Assembly (NCBI GenBank): GCA_000231825.2
Contig: JH720300.1
Span: 1,179,928 to 1,243,927 of the forward strand
Length of the DNA: 64,000 bases
From: Tetrahymena elliotti 4EA
Taxonomy: Eukaryota; Ciliophora; Oligohymenophorea; Hymenostomatida; Tetrahymenidae
Direction: 5' to 3'
Numbering within the stretch: the first letter of the stretch is position 1; every line of letters starts with the position of its first letter. Position numbers and translations under genes: made by a program. This document shows, in pieces, positions 12,441 through 25,000 of the stretch. The notes under the pieces were generated by a model. It saw only the letters and a list, made by a program, of their open reading frames with translations. It was not told the origin of the DNA and searched no databases.

Positions 12441-14080
12441 CTTTACCTTATACTTCTATAAACCATAATTTTTTAAATAGAAAATATGTGAATTATTTAG
12501 AGTATTATCTTCTCATAATTCTGCAAATTCGTATTTTCAAAATTATTTATTTTTTTATTACTTATTTATTTTATCTCAAGTTAGTTTTTTTAATATTTAA
12601 TTTCAAATTCGATTTGTTGAAATATTTTATAAAAAATAATTGTGTACAAGAATGCTTCAAATCTGTATTCTTTTCTCTGTTTCAAAATAATCTTTACTCT
12701 CATTTCTTGAAAAAAATGAAAAGTAAAAAATAAATTTTGTTAATATCTAATAATATTTGGCGATTTTCTATTTATTCTCAGCCAAATCTATCTTCAAATC
12801 TCCTTTTTTTTTACAAATCAAACTTTTATCTTATTAATTGAAAACTACTTCAAATCTCATTTCTCATTCATTTATATTGAAGATTTATTATTATATTAAC
12901 TTCAAAAAAAATGGTTGGTTTGCAAAATAAATTTTTTTGATAAAATATTAAGGATAATAATATAGTCATACAATTTAATTTTATAATAAACTTATAAATT
13001 CAATAGTATTAATTAAGCTTTAAAATTATTTAATCTCATACATCTAAAATAATTTGCTTTAGATATTTTAGATAATTTTCTTAATTTATTTCTTTAAAAT
13101 TTTATTGGTCTTTAATAAAGTAAAATTGCTATTATCAAGTACTTTAATTAAAAATTTAAAGCATTTTATGTTTCAATTTTTAAGCTAAACTCAATTTAAT
13201 TATTACAAATTGTACGTGTACTGAGTCTTTCAAATTCAACAATAACAAAAAATCTAATTACTTTAAGTTAGAAAAAAGTTTAAAGTATTTATCATATTAC
13301 AAAGCATTTAAAATAATATATTTTTTATTAAAAATTCTCCAAAAATAATAAGAAAATACATTTTTTAATCATCTGAGCTTTGAAGAAAATTTCAATTTCT
13401 TTCATAAATTCTAAAATTGATTAAATGTAATTCCAACTCTGAAGAAAAAGAGACTATTTGGTGATTGTATAAATCTGACTGACACATTTATAAATGTGTT
13501 TAGAACACTTTTTTTCTTAAATAATTGCATAAATAAATAAAAAATTTACTTTATTTACAGCAGATTATAAAATTTATTATCTCTACCCTTTTCTCGAATT
13601 TATTTCAAAAAATTCATAGTAAAATTTAGATAAAATTATTCTATGAAAATGTAGATAGCTCATTTAAAATAAATTAAAAATAATTTTAACGCACTTGATT
13701 GATGATAAGTAAAATCTAAGTAAAAGAAAATTTGATGTTTAATAATTTCTAATTTTCTAATATCTCTTCAAAATTTATTTAGATAAATTATGTTAAGATA
13801 AAATATTTATTTACAAATTCAATTTATTAAAAAGTGTAAAATTAAATTATGGTGAAGCTGAATTATTAATTTTGGAGAAGTTTACATGCTTTATTTTGTG
13901 TAAGAATTCTTAAATTGCAGACAATTAAATAATTTGTATTTCAGATTTGAAAAGGTTGTATCTTTCGATTATTTTGTTAAATTGTAATAAAGTGAAATTA
14001 ATTACTTTTTTAAAGAAAATAATTAATTAAAAACCAATTAATTAGAAGATATTGAAAAATATTAAGTGCTTAATAAATAA

Positions 14081-17000
14081 ATGGCTAATTTTTTTAAAGT
14101 ATTCATAAAATAAACAATAATATTTTGTATGATAAAATAATATTCTTCATTAATACTATTAAAGCCTATAGATAGTGAATAAAGCTATGAGCGGTTTGAA
14201 TATTCCAAATAATTAAGCTATTAGGAAATATAAGAGTTTAATATTGCAACATAAATACTTTACAAATAGAATTTATATGAACTAGTAATATTTGCTGAAC
14301 CATTAGAATGTGAAAGTAAAATTGAAATGAATTCATACAAAATAGATTTGGAATAGAATAAAAATGAAATATGTAATAATATTACTGAGTTTACAGAAAA
14401 CAATTTCTGTGTTTTTAGCATTGACAACAATGTAGAACAAAATTTTTCAATAAAGATTAAATGTTTATCTGATAAATGTTCTGTTTAAATATACTTATCT
14501 TTGCAAGTAGAATCATACATATATCGTAAATAAAATTTTATAAATTATTTTTAGGTTTTAAGAAAAACTAATTGTTAATTTCAATAGGTTTATATGCTTT
14601 TTCAATAAATTAGAGCACATATTTGAAGGTTTATTATATTGATAAATATGTTTTTTCTAAATAATAAGATGCTGCTTTGCTAATAGAAGGAAAATTTAGT
14701 AAATTATTTACATATTCATAAAATATTTTAGGAAATGAAAAATGTGTAGATTACAAAGTATATCAAAACTAAATAACATTAATTGAATATAATTTTAAAT
14801 GTGATACATACATTGCAATAGTAATTGCTTAATCACCCCTACTATAATTGTTAATAATAGATTTAGAATAAATCTAAATGATTGAAGTAAAAAATGAATC
14901 CCTTTAAATAAGTCTTATGGGATCTTAGTAATATTTCTTTGCTGATCAAGAATGTTAATTAGACAAATTTTAATAGAAAATATCTCCCCTTGATATTGTT
15001 TTGATGTAAAAATAAACAACTATCAATATTACTTGCTAAAATAATACTAAGTTATACTTATTTTCACTAGCATAATCATCTGATAGAATAAAAATTTAAT
15101 ATTATGTGTAATACATAAAAAGTTATGAAATATTTTATGAATACAAATCTAATTAAAATTATGAAGGTAGTAAATCAACATTATGTTGGGAATTTCCTTC
15201 AAGTGGATTTAGAGTTTTCTCAATTGATTTCTATGATAATACTAATGGAGAATAAACCTTGATAGATATGATTAAGAAAGACAATTTGGTTAGTAATTAA
15301 TAAGTCTCTCTTTAAGAGGAAAAACATAAATCAAATACTGAAATTTGTTTAGAAGTTAATAAGCTCAGTAAGTACTAACATAAACAATTTTTAATTATAG
15401 GTATTATTTTATTTTTTAATAACCTACTATTTTAAATCCCTACTTTAATTTCTAACTTTTAAGATAAAATTTTTGATGATTGATTCATTTTGTTTTTAAA
15501 AAATAATAAAAATTTTTTAAATTAATTTTAACAAAAAATAGCTCCAACAAAAAATGAGAATGAATAATATATATTTTATAGAAGATTTGAGGAAGTAACT
15601 ATAATATTAGGTCAATATTTCATTGATAGTTTAACATCAGGATTTATTTTTATAGATTAATATGTTTAAAGAATTTAATTTTTATTTGAGGAAGATGAAA
15701 TGTTGAGTTTTGGTCTTAAGATAAGAGGCTATGATGTAAATCATTTTATCATTTCATTAAATAAATAAATCATAATTTTTTTAAATCATTTATTAAAGAA
15801 AGAATTTAGTGAGGATGCATAATGCTTTTATTTTTAAAGATAGAAAAAAAAATAGAAAGAGTTAGTTAATGTTGATGAATTTAATGAGAAAAAAAAGAAT
15901 TTAAGAATAGAATTAATGAACTATTAGAATAAGTTAAGTATTGAAAATCTGAATTAGGTGAGATTTAGTTTTAACCCTGAAAAACTTTATTATTATAAAT
16001 CTTAAATAGATATTTTGAAGAGTAGATATTTAACTACTTTAGTTTTACCAACAGAAATCAAGGATTAAGATTTTTTATTGATGCTAAACGATGATAATAA
16101 TAGTTTCATTTTTTAAATATATTCTCCAGAAGTTTATGAAAAGGGTATTTTATATCCATTATTTCTCTAAACAAGATACGTTCTTATTACAAAAGAAATG
16201 AGATAAACTTTTAAATTATAAGATTTTATTATACTGTTTTGTTTTTAAATAGGTAATATAGATATTTAGTTGAGAACATACATCTAAACTGAATATTAAA
16301 TTGTCTACCAATATCATTATGAAAAGTATTTATAAATACCAGCCAAGCTATTACAAGATTATTCTGATGGCAAATTAATTGTAATTATAGAAAAATAGGA
16401 TTTAAAAATAGATGTTGTTTCTTCCCACAAGCATTAGCTTGTAAAAAAATTAAATAATTTAAGGTTTTATTAATTTGAGTATGAAAAGACATTAAACAAA
16501 TAAGTTTATGAAGAAAATATAATTTTTTAAATTTAAGATCAAACAGAATATATTTCAAGTATAATTTTTACATTTGGATATATTCTTGAAACTAATGAAC
16601 AATATGCATAAAATCATATATTAAGTTAATACTTTCGTTAATAACATCACTTTATATTTTGTTGGGATCAAACTAAGAAATATTCATATTTTAGGATAAC
16701 CAAATTAAAGTACTATAGGATAAAAACATTAAACGAACTTTATTTCATAAATAAGCTTTCTGATTAAGATTTAAGTTAATATATTCAAAGTACTAAACTA
16801 GAGTATTAAGAAATTAAAAGAAAAGAAGAGATTTGTCTTTTAATTAGCTAAGAGGAAAAATAAATGGAAGTTAATAACTATTTTTTAACTTTTGAATTAG
16901 GTATTCTTCTTTTAATTTTTGTTAAATTATTTTCTAAAATTCTCATAATTTATTTTTATAATAGACCCTAAAAAAAAAGTTTAAACATTCTAGATAAGAG

Positions 17001-19156
17001 GAAGATATAGAAGTTTTAAGTTTTTATTATATAACTCATATTTAGTGTATTTTGTTTAGTAATCTAAAAATAATGTCTAAATAGATTAGTGTGGTACATA
17101 CAATCAACAATTTACAACTTATATAGAAGATAAGGATAGTATATAGATGATCATAGATAATATATTCCTTTAGGATTATTAGGAGATTTCAGGTATAGCC
17201 ATTACTTTTACTCAAATCAAATTTAAAAAAATAGAATTAAACTAGTCTATTTTAATCAATTCTTTAAATACTGTATATTATTTTGCAATTAAGGACAACA
17301 TCAATTATAGAATAGAAATAAAGAGTAACCCTTCTAATTCTCCAATACCTTACAAGTCAGGATATGTAGATCCATTTAAATGTAATAGGATAAATGCAAA
17401 TATTTTTGATAAGTAATATTTTTTGAATGAAACAGATACAATCATTTACAGAAATGAGGAATTATTTTTATTTTTCGAAAAAGATGAAAAATAATAAGAT
17501 TATGAGATATAATTTATTGCATAAATGCAAGCTAAGCTGTTTGATAAATTTAGTGATTTTAGTTTTGAAAACAAATAATTAACAGAGTACTTCATCTTTG
17601 AGAAATAACATTAGAATAAACTATTTTGTTATCAAATTAGAAACGATTGCCAGATTTATTTAAATTCTTGTTCTTAGAGCAATAACTTAAGACTTGAAAA
17701 TATTATGGTTGATCAATTTAATTAAAATTTTAAGTATTGTGTTTAAATTTATCCTTAAATGACAATAAGAAGAGACTAATATTTTCATAATTATAATCTG
17801 TATGATAACTAAAATAAATGCACTTTGTTGTATTGTAGTTCTTATATTTCAGAATAGCAGATTACACTAAGTATTGAAAGTTTAACATAACAAACTCATA
17901 TCTTGATGGAGCAATTTAAAATTTATTAATTTAATCTTTAAAAATAACTATTCTAAGTACTCTCCATAGTCAATCCTCAAAAAGAAAAAATGATTCTAAA
18001 TTTTATAATAAAATCAGAGTATAATTCAAGAGATCAAATTTATTTTAGATATTTTGATAATATCAACAATTATTTAAAGCTAAATAGAATTTAATTAAAA
18101 TAGTAAGTTCAAAGTGTAGATGTTACTAGTTTAAATAATTTAGAAATCTTTTCTTCAATGAATTTAGATGCAATTGTTAAAATTATAATCCTTCCTTAAT
18201 AAATAACTGTATTCTCTGATTCTGTGGTAGATAGGCTACTAAATATTCATTAATATTACTTACTTGAGTAAAACCAATCTGAGATTTTATACATTTTTTT
18301 AGAAAATATAATTGAAGAAGATGTCTTTCAATAATAATAATATTTACTAGATGATGATGATGATAATGTTAAAATTGTGATATTTTCAAATACAAAACAC
18401 ATAAAAATTACCAGATTATCAAAAGCAATTGATAGTATTTAGTCTCTTAATTAATATTTTTTAATATATACAAATTAGCAGTTCTTATATTTAACAACAT
18501 ATCTTTTTAGAGATGAAGATTATAAACTAAATTTCTTTTTGCTTAAAGAAGTGAATGAATAAAATAAAATTAGTTTTAATTAGAAACAAGGAGTTATTAC
18601 TTTTAGTTAATCCATCTCAAAAGATCTTTTTGAATTAATTGATCCAAAATTTTAAATCAGTGATAAAATTGTGTTAGTTTTATCTGATAAGTAATCTTTG
18701 TTTTTTAGGTAGATTTTATTTTCTCCAGCTTCATATTCTGAAGTAAAATTTTATCCCTAATTAGAATTATTATTAATCATATTTATTTTTATATAATAAT
18801 AGAATTTGATTTCCCAAGTAATGACAACAGGTAAAATAATAAACAAAAATGTTCTACAATAAGGTGGAAATATTACTTATTAGATTTCTTTTAGCTATAA
18901 CTTACAAATTTCTGAATCAGAAAAATAATTTTTATTTACAAGAATTTATATGCAAGTTGATTCATTAGAACTTTTTCCTATTTCTTAGATTTATAAAAAC
19001 CAATAGTAAATGCTAATTGAAGATTAGAAGGATATAGTAGTAAAAAATAGATATGATAATCTAATAGTCCTAATTTTCATTTTGATATTTATTTAACTTA
19101 TTTTTACCTTCATTTACAATAAAATAAAATAATTCAAGAGAATTAAATTAATATGA
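14081..19156 (+). CDS. P2, large single-pass membrane protein of the array family (1561 aa)
   Basis: Six exons, with introns at 14526-14587, 15401-15541, 15736-15798, 16901-16964 and 18743-18802. Frame is kept throughout, giving 1562 codons and a TGA stop at 19154-19156. Exon 1 (445 nt) starts MANFFKVFIKQTIIFCMIK, a weaker signal sequence than in the relatives. Its Cys pattern matches the family (ECES, EICNN, FCVF, KCLSDKC). Exon 5 is 1778 nt, the same length as in P4 and P6, and carries the acidic run LDDDDDN. Exon 6 has FTRIYM and FPISQ in place of FRIYI and PFSQ, then the membrane helix LIVLIFILIFIQLIFTFIY and a basic tail (KIKQFKRIKLI). Sequence similarity to P4-P12 is low except at these landmarks, so P2 and P1 are the oldest-looking branches. 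Function is not recognised. Confidence 0.85.
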
Positions 19157-19934
19157 AAATAGAATTTATTGCAACATTTATGTATTAAAGCTAAAAAATT
19201 TGAGGTTAGAAATGTATTATACAAAATAGATATCATCTCCTTCTCATCCAAATTTTACTTTTATATTTGTTGATCATATTTCTAAATCCCTTTTAGATTG
19301 AAATTGAGCAATTTTCTCAAATTAAAATAGAATTTAAATCAAAATTTATTTACAGTAAAAATCGTTTATTTCAGTGCACCCTCGCTCACCAGCGCCTAAA
19401 AAAAATGAATTAATGATTTTAAAAAATATTGAAAATTAAAAACATTAATATTTATTTTAATTCAGCTATCCAAACAAATAAATCACATTGGATTATCATC
19501 AATTATTATATATATAAGAGGAAAACACTTGCTAAATGTATTTATTATGCTTTCACTAGTAACTTCTTTCCATGAATTAATGTTGTGAGGGTGTGCAGAA
19601 ATAAAATGAATGGGTGAGGGTGTGTCGAAATAACAGTTTTACTATATTTATCAAAATAATTTATGTTGAGCAAATTTATCAAAAATTATTCATTTCAAAA
19701 TTAAAAAGAATCATTATTCATTTTTCATTAAAATTTTCTCATTTTTTTATGATTGTAAGATTAAATTAAGATAAAGACATTTATTTTATCTTTTAACTCT
19801 ATCCAACAAAAAAACTAAAAATATTAAATAAATTAAAATTTAATTTTATCAATCATATTTAAATCATCAAAAAAAGATAAGAAGAATCTTATTTAATAAA
19901 TAAATATATTTACTAATCCCAAATTATATTTTTT
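19157..19934. other. spacer between P2 and the P3 pseudogene
   Basis: No gene is seen. The interval holds a candidate small terminal-inverted-repeat element at 19354-19643, listed separately. From about 19740 the DNA starts to resemble the upstream regions of P4 and P6. Confidence 0.6.
19354..19643. mobile_element. candidate MITE-like element with imperfect terminal inverted repeats
   Basis: The left end at 19354-19390 (AGTAAAA..., TTATTTCAGTGCACCC, TCGCTCACC) is the imperfect complement of the right end at 19612-19643 (GGGTGAGGGTGTGTCGAAAT, AACAGTTTTACT). A second right-end-like copy (GTGAGGGTGTGCAGAAATAA) sits at 19585-19604. The repeats are much richer in G+C than their surroundings. The 220-bp interior has no open frame. 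The size and structure fit a non-autonomous DNA element or the remnant of one. No clear target-site duplication could be fixed by eye, so the call is tentative. Confidence 0.5.
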
Positions 19935-20010
19935 AATCAAACCTATATTTTCCATACATCATTTTCCTATTAACATAAAATTAATTATAAACATCTATTG
20001 CCATCTAAAT
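19935..20010 (+). promoter_or_regulatory. conserved upstream block, P3 copy
   Basis: Shares ACCTATATTTT, AACATAAAATTAATTAT and AAACATCTATTG followed by CATCTAAAT with the blocks upstream of P4 (21882-21954) and P6 (33449-33524). Here it lies directly before a decayed gene body without a start, so it is probably a relic. Confidence 0.5.
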
Positions 20011-20043
20011 TTTAATTAATTATTAATTTTTGTAAAACAATTT

Positions 20044-21177
20044 GATAGAAAAAGTGAAAAAATATTTGAGGGCTAATAATATTTATAAGAAGGAGAGGCT
20101 ATATTAAATAAATTATTTAAATGCTTGAAATAAAAATATAATGTCTGAGTTAAACTTGTTTGATTAGAAATTATTTTTACATCGATGAATTTATCTTTTA
20201 AATGGATGGTAAAATTAGTTTTATTGAGAAACTTTAAAAAGTCTATTTTAAAAGTTAATAGGGATTATCATTTGAAGATAGAAAGTCCTATCTTTTAGAT
20301 ACAATTAAATATTTAATAAAACAGTAAATAATACCTTTACTTGAATTCATAAGAAATAAAAGATGTAATTCTACAATAGTAGAATGATGAATGTGTAAAA
20401 ATTACTAGATATGGATCTATTTCATATATTTTAGAAATACAAAATAAAAATTGTGTTTTTTCTATTTAGACAATTTTAGTGATTTCAAAATCCACAAAAT
20501 TGAAGATATATACTAATCATCTAATAAGTTATGAAAGTGTTGAAATATAATCTAAAAAAAATATTTACAGCCACATATTTGTGATTGGACAATGTTAATT
20601 GACTTACTTCTAATATTAACACAAATTGCATACTAATATATTTTACTAATTGGATATTAGCTAGAAAAATGAAATTCAGTTTTTATGTGATGAAGATTCC
20701 ACTATTCTGTTCATAAACATTAGTGTTAAAAATGAAATAGAAGAAATGTATTTAACATTTCTAGAGCATAGTGATAGACCATATTAGCTTTATATAGATT
20801 AAAACTAATTGCAATTCAAGAGAATATGTTTTTTATTCTATAATTAAAATTTTAAGATATATCTCATAGATTAGATTGATAATGTGAATATGGCTTCAGA
20901 AAATGTGATGGAAGAACTCAAAAACATAAACAATTAGAATTTATTTTAAATAGATAATAATGGTAATTTTTGTACAAATCCTATTTAAAAAGATGATATT
21001 CTTGATACAAAACAATAAAAATATCAAATTGTCTATTTAAAATTATAAAAAATTCATTTCTATTAAATAAAATTTTTCACATATATTATATAAAAACAAT
21101 AAAAAAATAATTTCACAATTTCACTAAAACTTTCAATATTAAAAAATGTAATCCAACTTTTTGGTCTGTTTAAGTGA
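20044..21177 (+). pseudogene. P3, truncated P4-like pseudogene
   Basis: Similarity to P4 begins inside exon 1 at the FDRKSEKIFE stretch, so the start codon and signal peptide are missing. After EGEA about 190 bp are deleted relative to P4, removing the GYCS, ELCQ and FCNF segment and shifting the frame by two. The reading then continues as P4-like (QMLEIKIQC...TCLIRNYF), with intron 1 retained at 20209-20254. Exon 2 follows closely through NNQNLFQIDNNGNFCTNP. At about 21020 similarity to P4 stops where P4 would have intron 2, and the frame runs on into unrelated sequence to TGA 21175-21177. Exons 3-6 are absent. With no start and a frameshifting deletion it is not expected to make a family protein. 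Confidence 0.8.
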
Positions 21178-21189
21178 ATCTGAAAACAT

Positions 21190-21570
21190 GGTGTAAACTA
21201 ATTATATTATTAGTGGATGTAAGTATGAATTATGTTAAACTTTTTAAGATGGTTTAACAAATGAATGGTAATAAAAATTTATGACATGTAGAAAGTATAA
21301 ATTAGCACAAACATTTGAAGAAAAATAATTATAATAATAAATTATTTAATAAACTTACTTACATTACAGTATTATACTCTCAACATGTCAATTGCGAATA
21401 TGATATTTTATCTAAATCTGAAGAGGTATCTGATGAACCTACTCAATAAACATGTAATTGTTGTATTTAAAAAAATGTATAATTTGCCTAATTTATAAGT
21501 TGTCTTTGGTAAGAAAAGAAATTCTACAAATAAATCTTGTATTCTAGACAATCTGTTTAAAGCATCTACA
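21190..21570 (+). other. possible fragment of an unrelated Cys-rich coding sequence
   Basis: Two open stretches in different frames have many Cys codons: SGCKYELCQTFQDG with a later FMTCRKYKLAQTF, and NCEYDILSK with a later TCNCCIQKNVQFAQFISCLW. They do not resemble the array family. They could be exons of a decayed gene brought in when P3 lost its 3' half. The evidence is composition only, with no start, stop or convincing splice pair. Confidence 0.3.
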
Positions 21571-21881
21571 ATATTTAATCATGAATCAGAGCATGGAAGA
21601 TATGTGTATAAATAATAAAAACAAATATTTGACTTTTAAGAATACATATCATTAATATTAGATTAAATTAAAATTTAATTTAAAATAATTTAAGAATATG
21701 AATAAAAAAAATTATGCACTGAAGAGAAAATTATTTTATCAATAAAATATTTAAATCATCAAAAAAAAGAAATAGGATGGAAAATATCTTTGTTTTTAGA
21801 AGAATCATATTTAATAAATATATTTACTAATTTTAATATGTTTTTAAAATTAGAAAAATAGCTAAATTATTTTTTATTCTT

Positions 21882-21954
21882 AATCGAACCTATATTTTTC
21901 ATCATTTTTGTACTAACATAAAATTAATTATTAAACATCTATTGTCATCTAAAT
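21882..21954 (+). promoter_or_regulatory. conserved upstream block, P4 copy
   Basis: About 90-160 bp before the P4 start. Contains CGAACCTATATTTTTC, TACTAACATAAAATTAATTA and AAACATCTATTGTCATCTAA, all repeated closely upstream of P3 and P6. Spacers between these words differ by lengths that are not multiples of three, which argues for non-coding conservation or simple shared ancestry. Confidence 0.55.
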
Positions 21955-22045
21955 CATGAATGCTTAGTATTACTTATTTGTTTATTTAAATTTCAGTTAA
22001 CAAATATTTAATTTAGATGATCTTATTTTAAGTATTAGATACAAA

Positions 22046-25000
22046 ATGAGGAGATTAGCAATATTTTTAAAAAGGATATTATTTTATCAAATTTTGATTA
22101 TACTTTTTCTCGAAGCTATATGCTCTGATACTGAAGAAATAAAATTAGATAGAAAGAGTAGAAACATATTTGAGCGCTAATAATATTTCTTAGAAGGAGA
22201 TGCTATATCTTACATTTTATAGTTAATAGATTTTTAAGAATCATAATTTTTTTTTGTAACAAAAGATGAAGGATATTGCAGTCAATTTTCTTTTTAGGTT
22301 AAGTTAATTAATTAAAAATAAGAATAAGATGATACTAAAGAAGAACATACAGAATTATGCTAAGAATAAATATTCAAAGAACACTATTTTTGCAACTTTT
22401 AAATTAAATAGACTATTTAAATGGTTGAAATAAAAATATAATGTCAGAGTTAAACTTGTTTTATTAGAAATTATTTTTATGTCAATTAATTTATCTTTAA
22501 AGTGAATGGTAAAATTAGCTTTATTATGAGAATCTTTAAAAAGTTAATTTCAAAAAGTTAATAGGGATTATCATTTGTAGATAGATAGGCCTATATTTTA
22601 GTTGCAATTAGATATTTAATAACACAGCAAATAATACTTTTACTTGAACTCATAAGAAATAAAAGATATAGTTCTACAATAGTAGAATGATGAATGTGTA
22701 TAAATTACTAGATATGGGTCTATTTCATACATTTTAGAAATAGAAAATAAAAATTGTTTTTTTTCTCTTCCTTAAATTTTAGTTATTTCAAAATGTTCAT
22801 ATTTTAATATGGATGCTAATCACCTAATAAGTTATGAAAGTGTTTAAGTAGAATCTAAAAAATTCATTTACAGCCACATATTTGTAATTGGATAATGTTA
22901 ACTGATTTATTTCAATTATTAACACAAATTATAAACTAATATATTTTATTAATTGGATATTAGCTAAGAGAAAAATGAAATTCGGTTTTTGTGTGATGAA
23001 GATTCCACTATTCTTTATATAAATATGAGCGTTAAAAATTAAATAGAAGAAATGTATTTAAGCTTTCTAGAGCATAGTGATAGGCCATATGAGCTTTTTT
23101 TAGATTAGAACTAATTGGAAAACAATAGATTGTGCTTCTTTTTAGATAATTAAAATTTTAAAATATATTTTGTTGATTAGATTAATAATATAAATTTGGC
23201 ATCGGATAATGTAATGGAGGAATTAAAAAACATAAACAATTAGAATTTATTTTAAATAGATAATAATGGCAATATTTGTTCTAATCCTATTTCAAAAGAT
23301 GCTATTAATGATTAAAAAAAATTAAAAATTTTTGTAACAGGTAAAAAATATGATGCAAATTTATTTACCTTACATTTTTTAATTAAATTAGCACCTAATT
23401 TTTATTTTACAAAAAATTTTTAGATTTTTTCTTTGATGAAGAAAAAAATTTTTGGTTTTACAAAGCGCTTAAATTAAGAAAACTGTTGGTGAAATCGTTA
23501 AATTATTTTTCTAAAATATAGGTTAGGGATTTTTAGACTTTAAATATATTACTGTAATAAAATAATTAACAGAATCTAATATATTTTTTGGTAGAATCTG
23601 TTTTAGGATTTAGAAGAGTTAATACCCTTTGAAATTTATTAGAATTAATAGTTGGTATGGTGATATGAGTGTAACGCTTAAGTATTCAGATTAAGTAAAA
23701 TATTTTCTCAATTTAAATGTTGTTAAAATACTTTCAAAAAATATTAGTGTAAAAAAATCAAGCTACAAAATGGGAATGATCATGAATTTTAGATAGATTA
23801 ATTTAATTTAGAGAACCCTTTTGATGATATTATTTATTTAGAGATCATTTATTTTAAGTAATATGGAATTATTAATTAAAACTAAAAATTAGAAGGAGTT
23901 TTATAATATTATGATACAATTTTGAGTTTTAATAGATTTGATAAAGGAGCTTATAAAATTTAGTTACCACCAGAATTAAAAGATGAATAAATTTTAATTT
24001 CTTTTATATATCTGAGATAGTTTACTATTTTTATTTAAGACTTATATGATGAAGATTTATACATTCCATACTATTCTGATTTCTCAGATTTATATTTATT
24101 TAAAAAAGAAATAGCCTAAAAATATCTAAGAAAAGGTTCTTTTATTATTGAAGGAACTTAAATAGATTATTTAAATATTATTAAGAATTAATTTGATTAT
24201 AAATTAATAGTTCACAACATAAGTTTAGATTAGGCATTAACAATCAGCAATATTTAAATAATTTAAAGTGATTATACAGTTTTTATAAGTTCAGATCATT
24301 TAAAGATCTTAAAAATAGAAAAAAATTACTCCTATATTTTTAGAATTTTAAATAATGCTTTTTACAAATTAAATTTTAGTCCTAATTAAGATATGTAAAT
24401 ATAATAAAAAGATATAGTCATGACTTTTACTAATTAAAGTAAAATATTTATTTAACCTATCAGAGTTTTCTTTAAATATCTTTATGAGTAAAATGAAGTA
24501 TTAATAAGTGATATACACCTGAATTAGCAATAATTTGTTGATCATTTTATTGTGTTTTGTTGGGGTAAATCATAAAAAAAATACTATTACAGATATTAAG
24601 CTTACTTTTATACAAGAATAAATGATGAAGAAGAATTGAAATATTTTTATTAGCTTGAAAGATAGGATATAATATAGAAATATGCTTTTACATTAAAAGA
24701 AGTAGATAAATAAATAAACCGAGAAAAAGAATTGTGTCTAGTTATATTTTTTAATTAAACAACCATAGAAAGAAATCAGAAAACTTTTGTTTTAGGTTTT
24801 TAATAGAATTTTTTAATAATTAATAATTAATTAATAAATATTTATTTAATAAAAGATGATTCAAAGTAAGTTGAAGTGATTAACATTGAGGAAACTCTGT
24901 ATGAAAAATTATAGATTTAGAATGCTTAAAATAGAATAATTGAAGTACAAATTGAACATGCAGAAATTAGCCTTAAAATAAATAATAATACTTGTGATAG

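Larger units (their letters stand above)
10586..14080. other. 3.5-kb non-coding spacer between P1 and P2
   Basis: This is the longest gene-free stretch in the array. I find no exon with family motifs on either strand. It contains a diverged direct repeat (10722-11015 and 12171-12440), a 14-bp perfect inverted repeat (11285-11326), and a 16-bp palindrome with an adjacent hairpin (11430-11459). The open stretch at 12488-12733 is hydrophobic low-complexity sequence and is not called. Confidence 0.6.

Noticed and set aside
12488..12733. Open stretch of 81 codons in the standard code in the P1-P2 spacer
   Set aside because: It begins with GTG, is hydrophobic low-complexity sequence typical of AT-rich spacer, has no family motif, and TAA here would code for Gln rather than stop.
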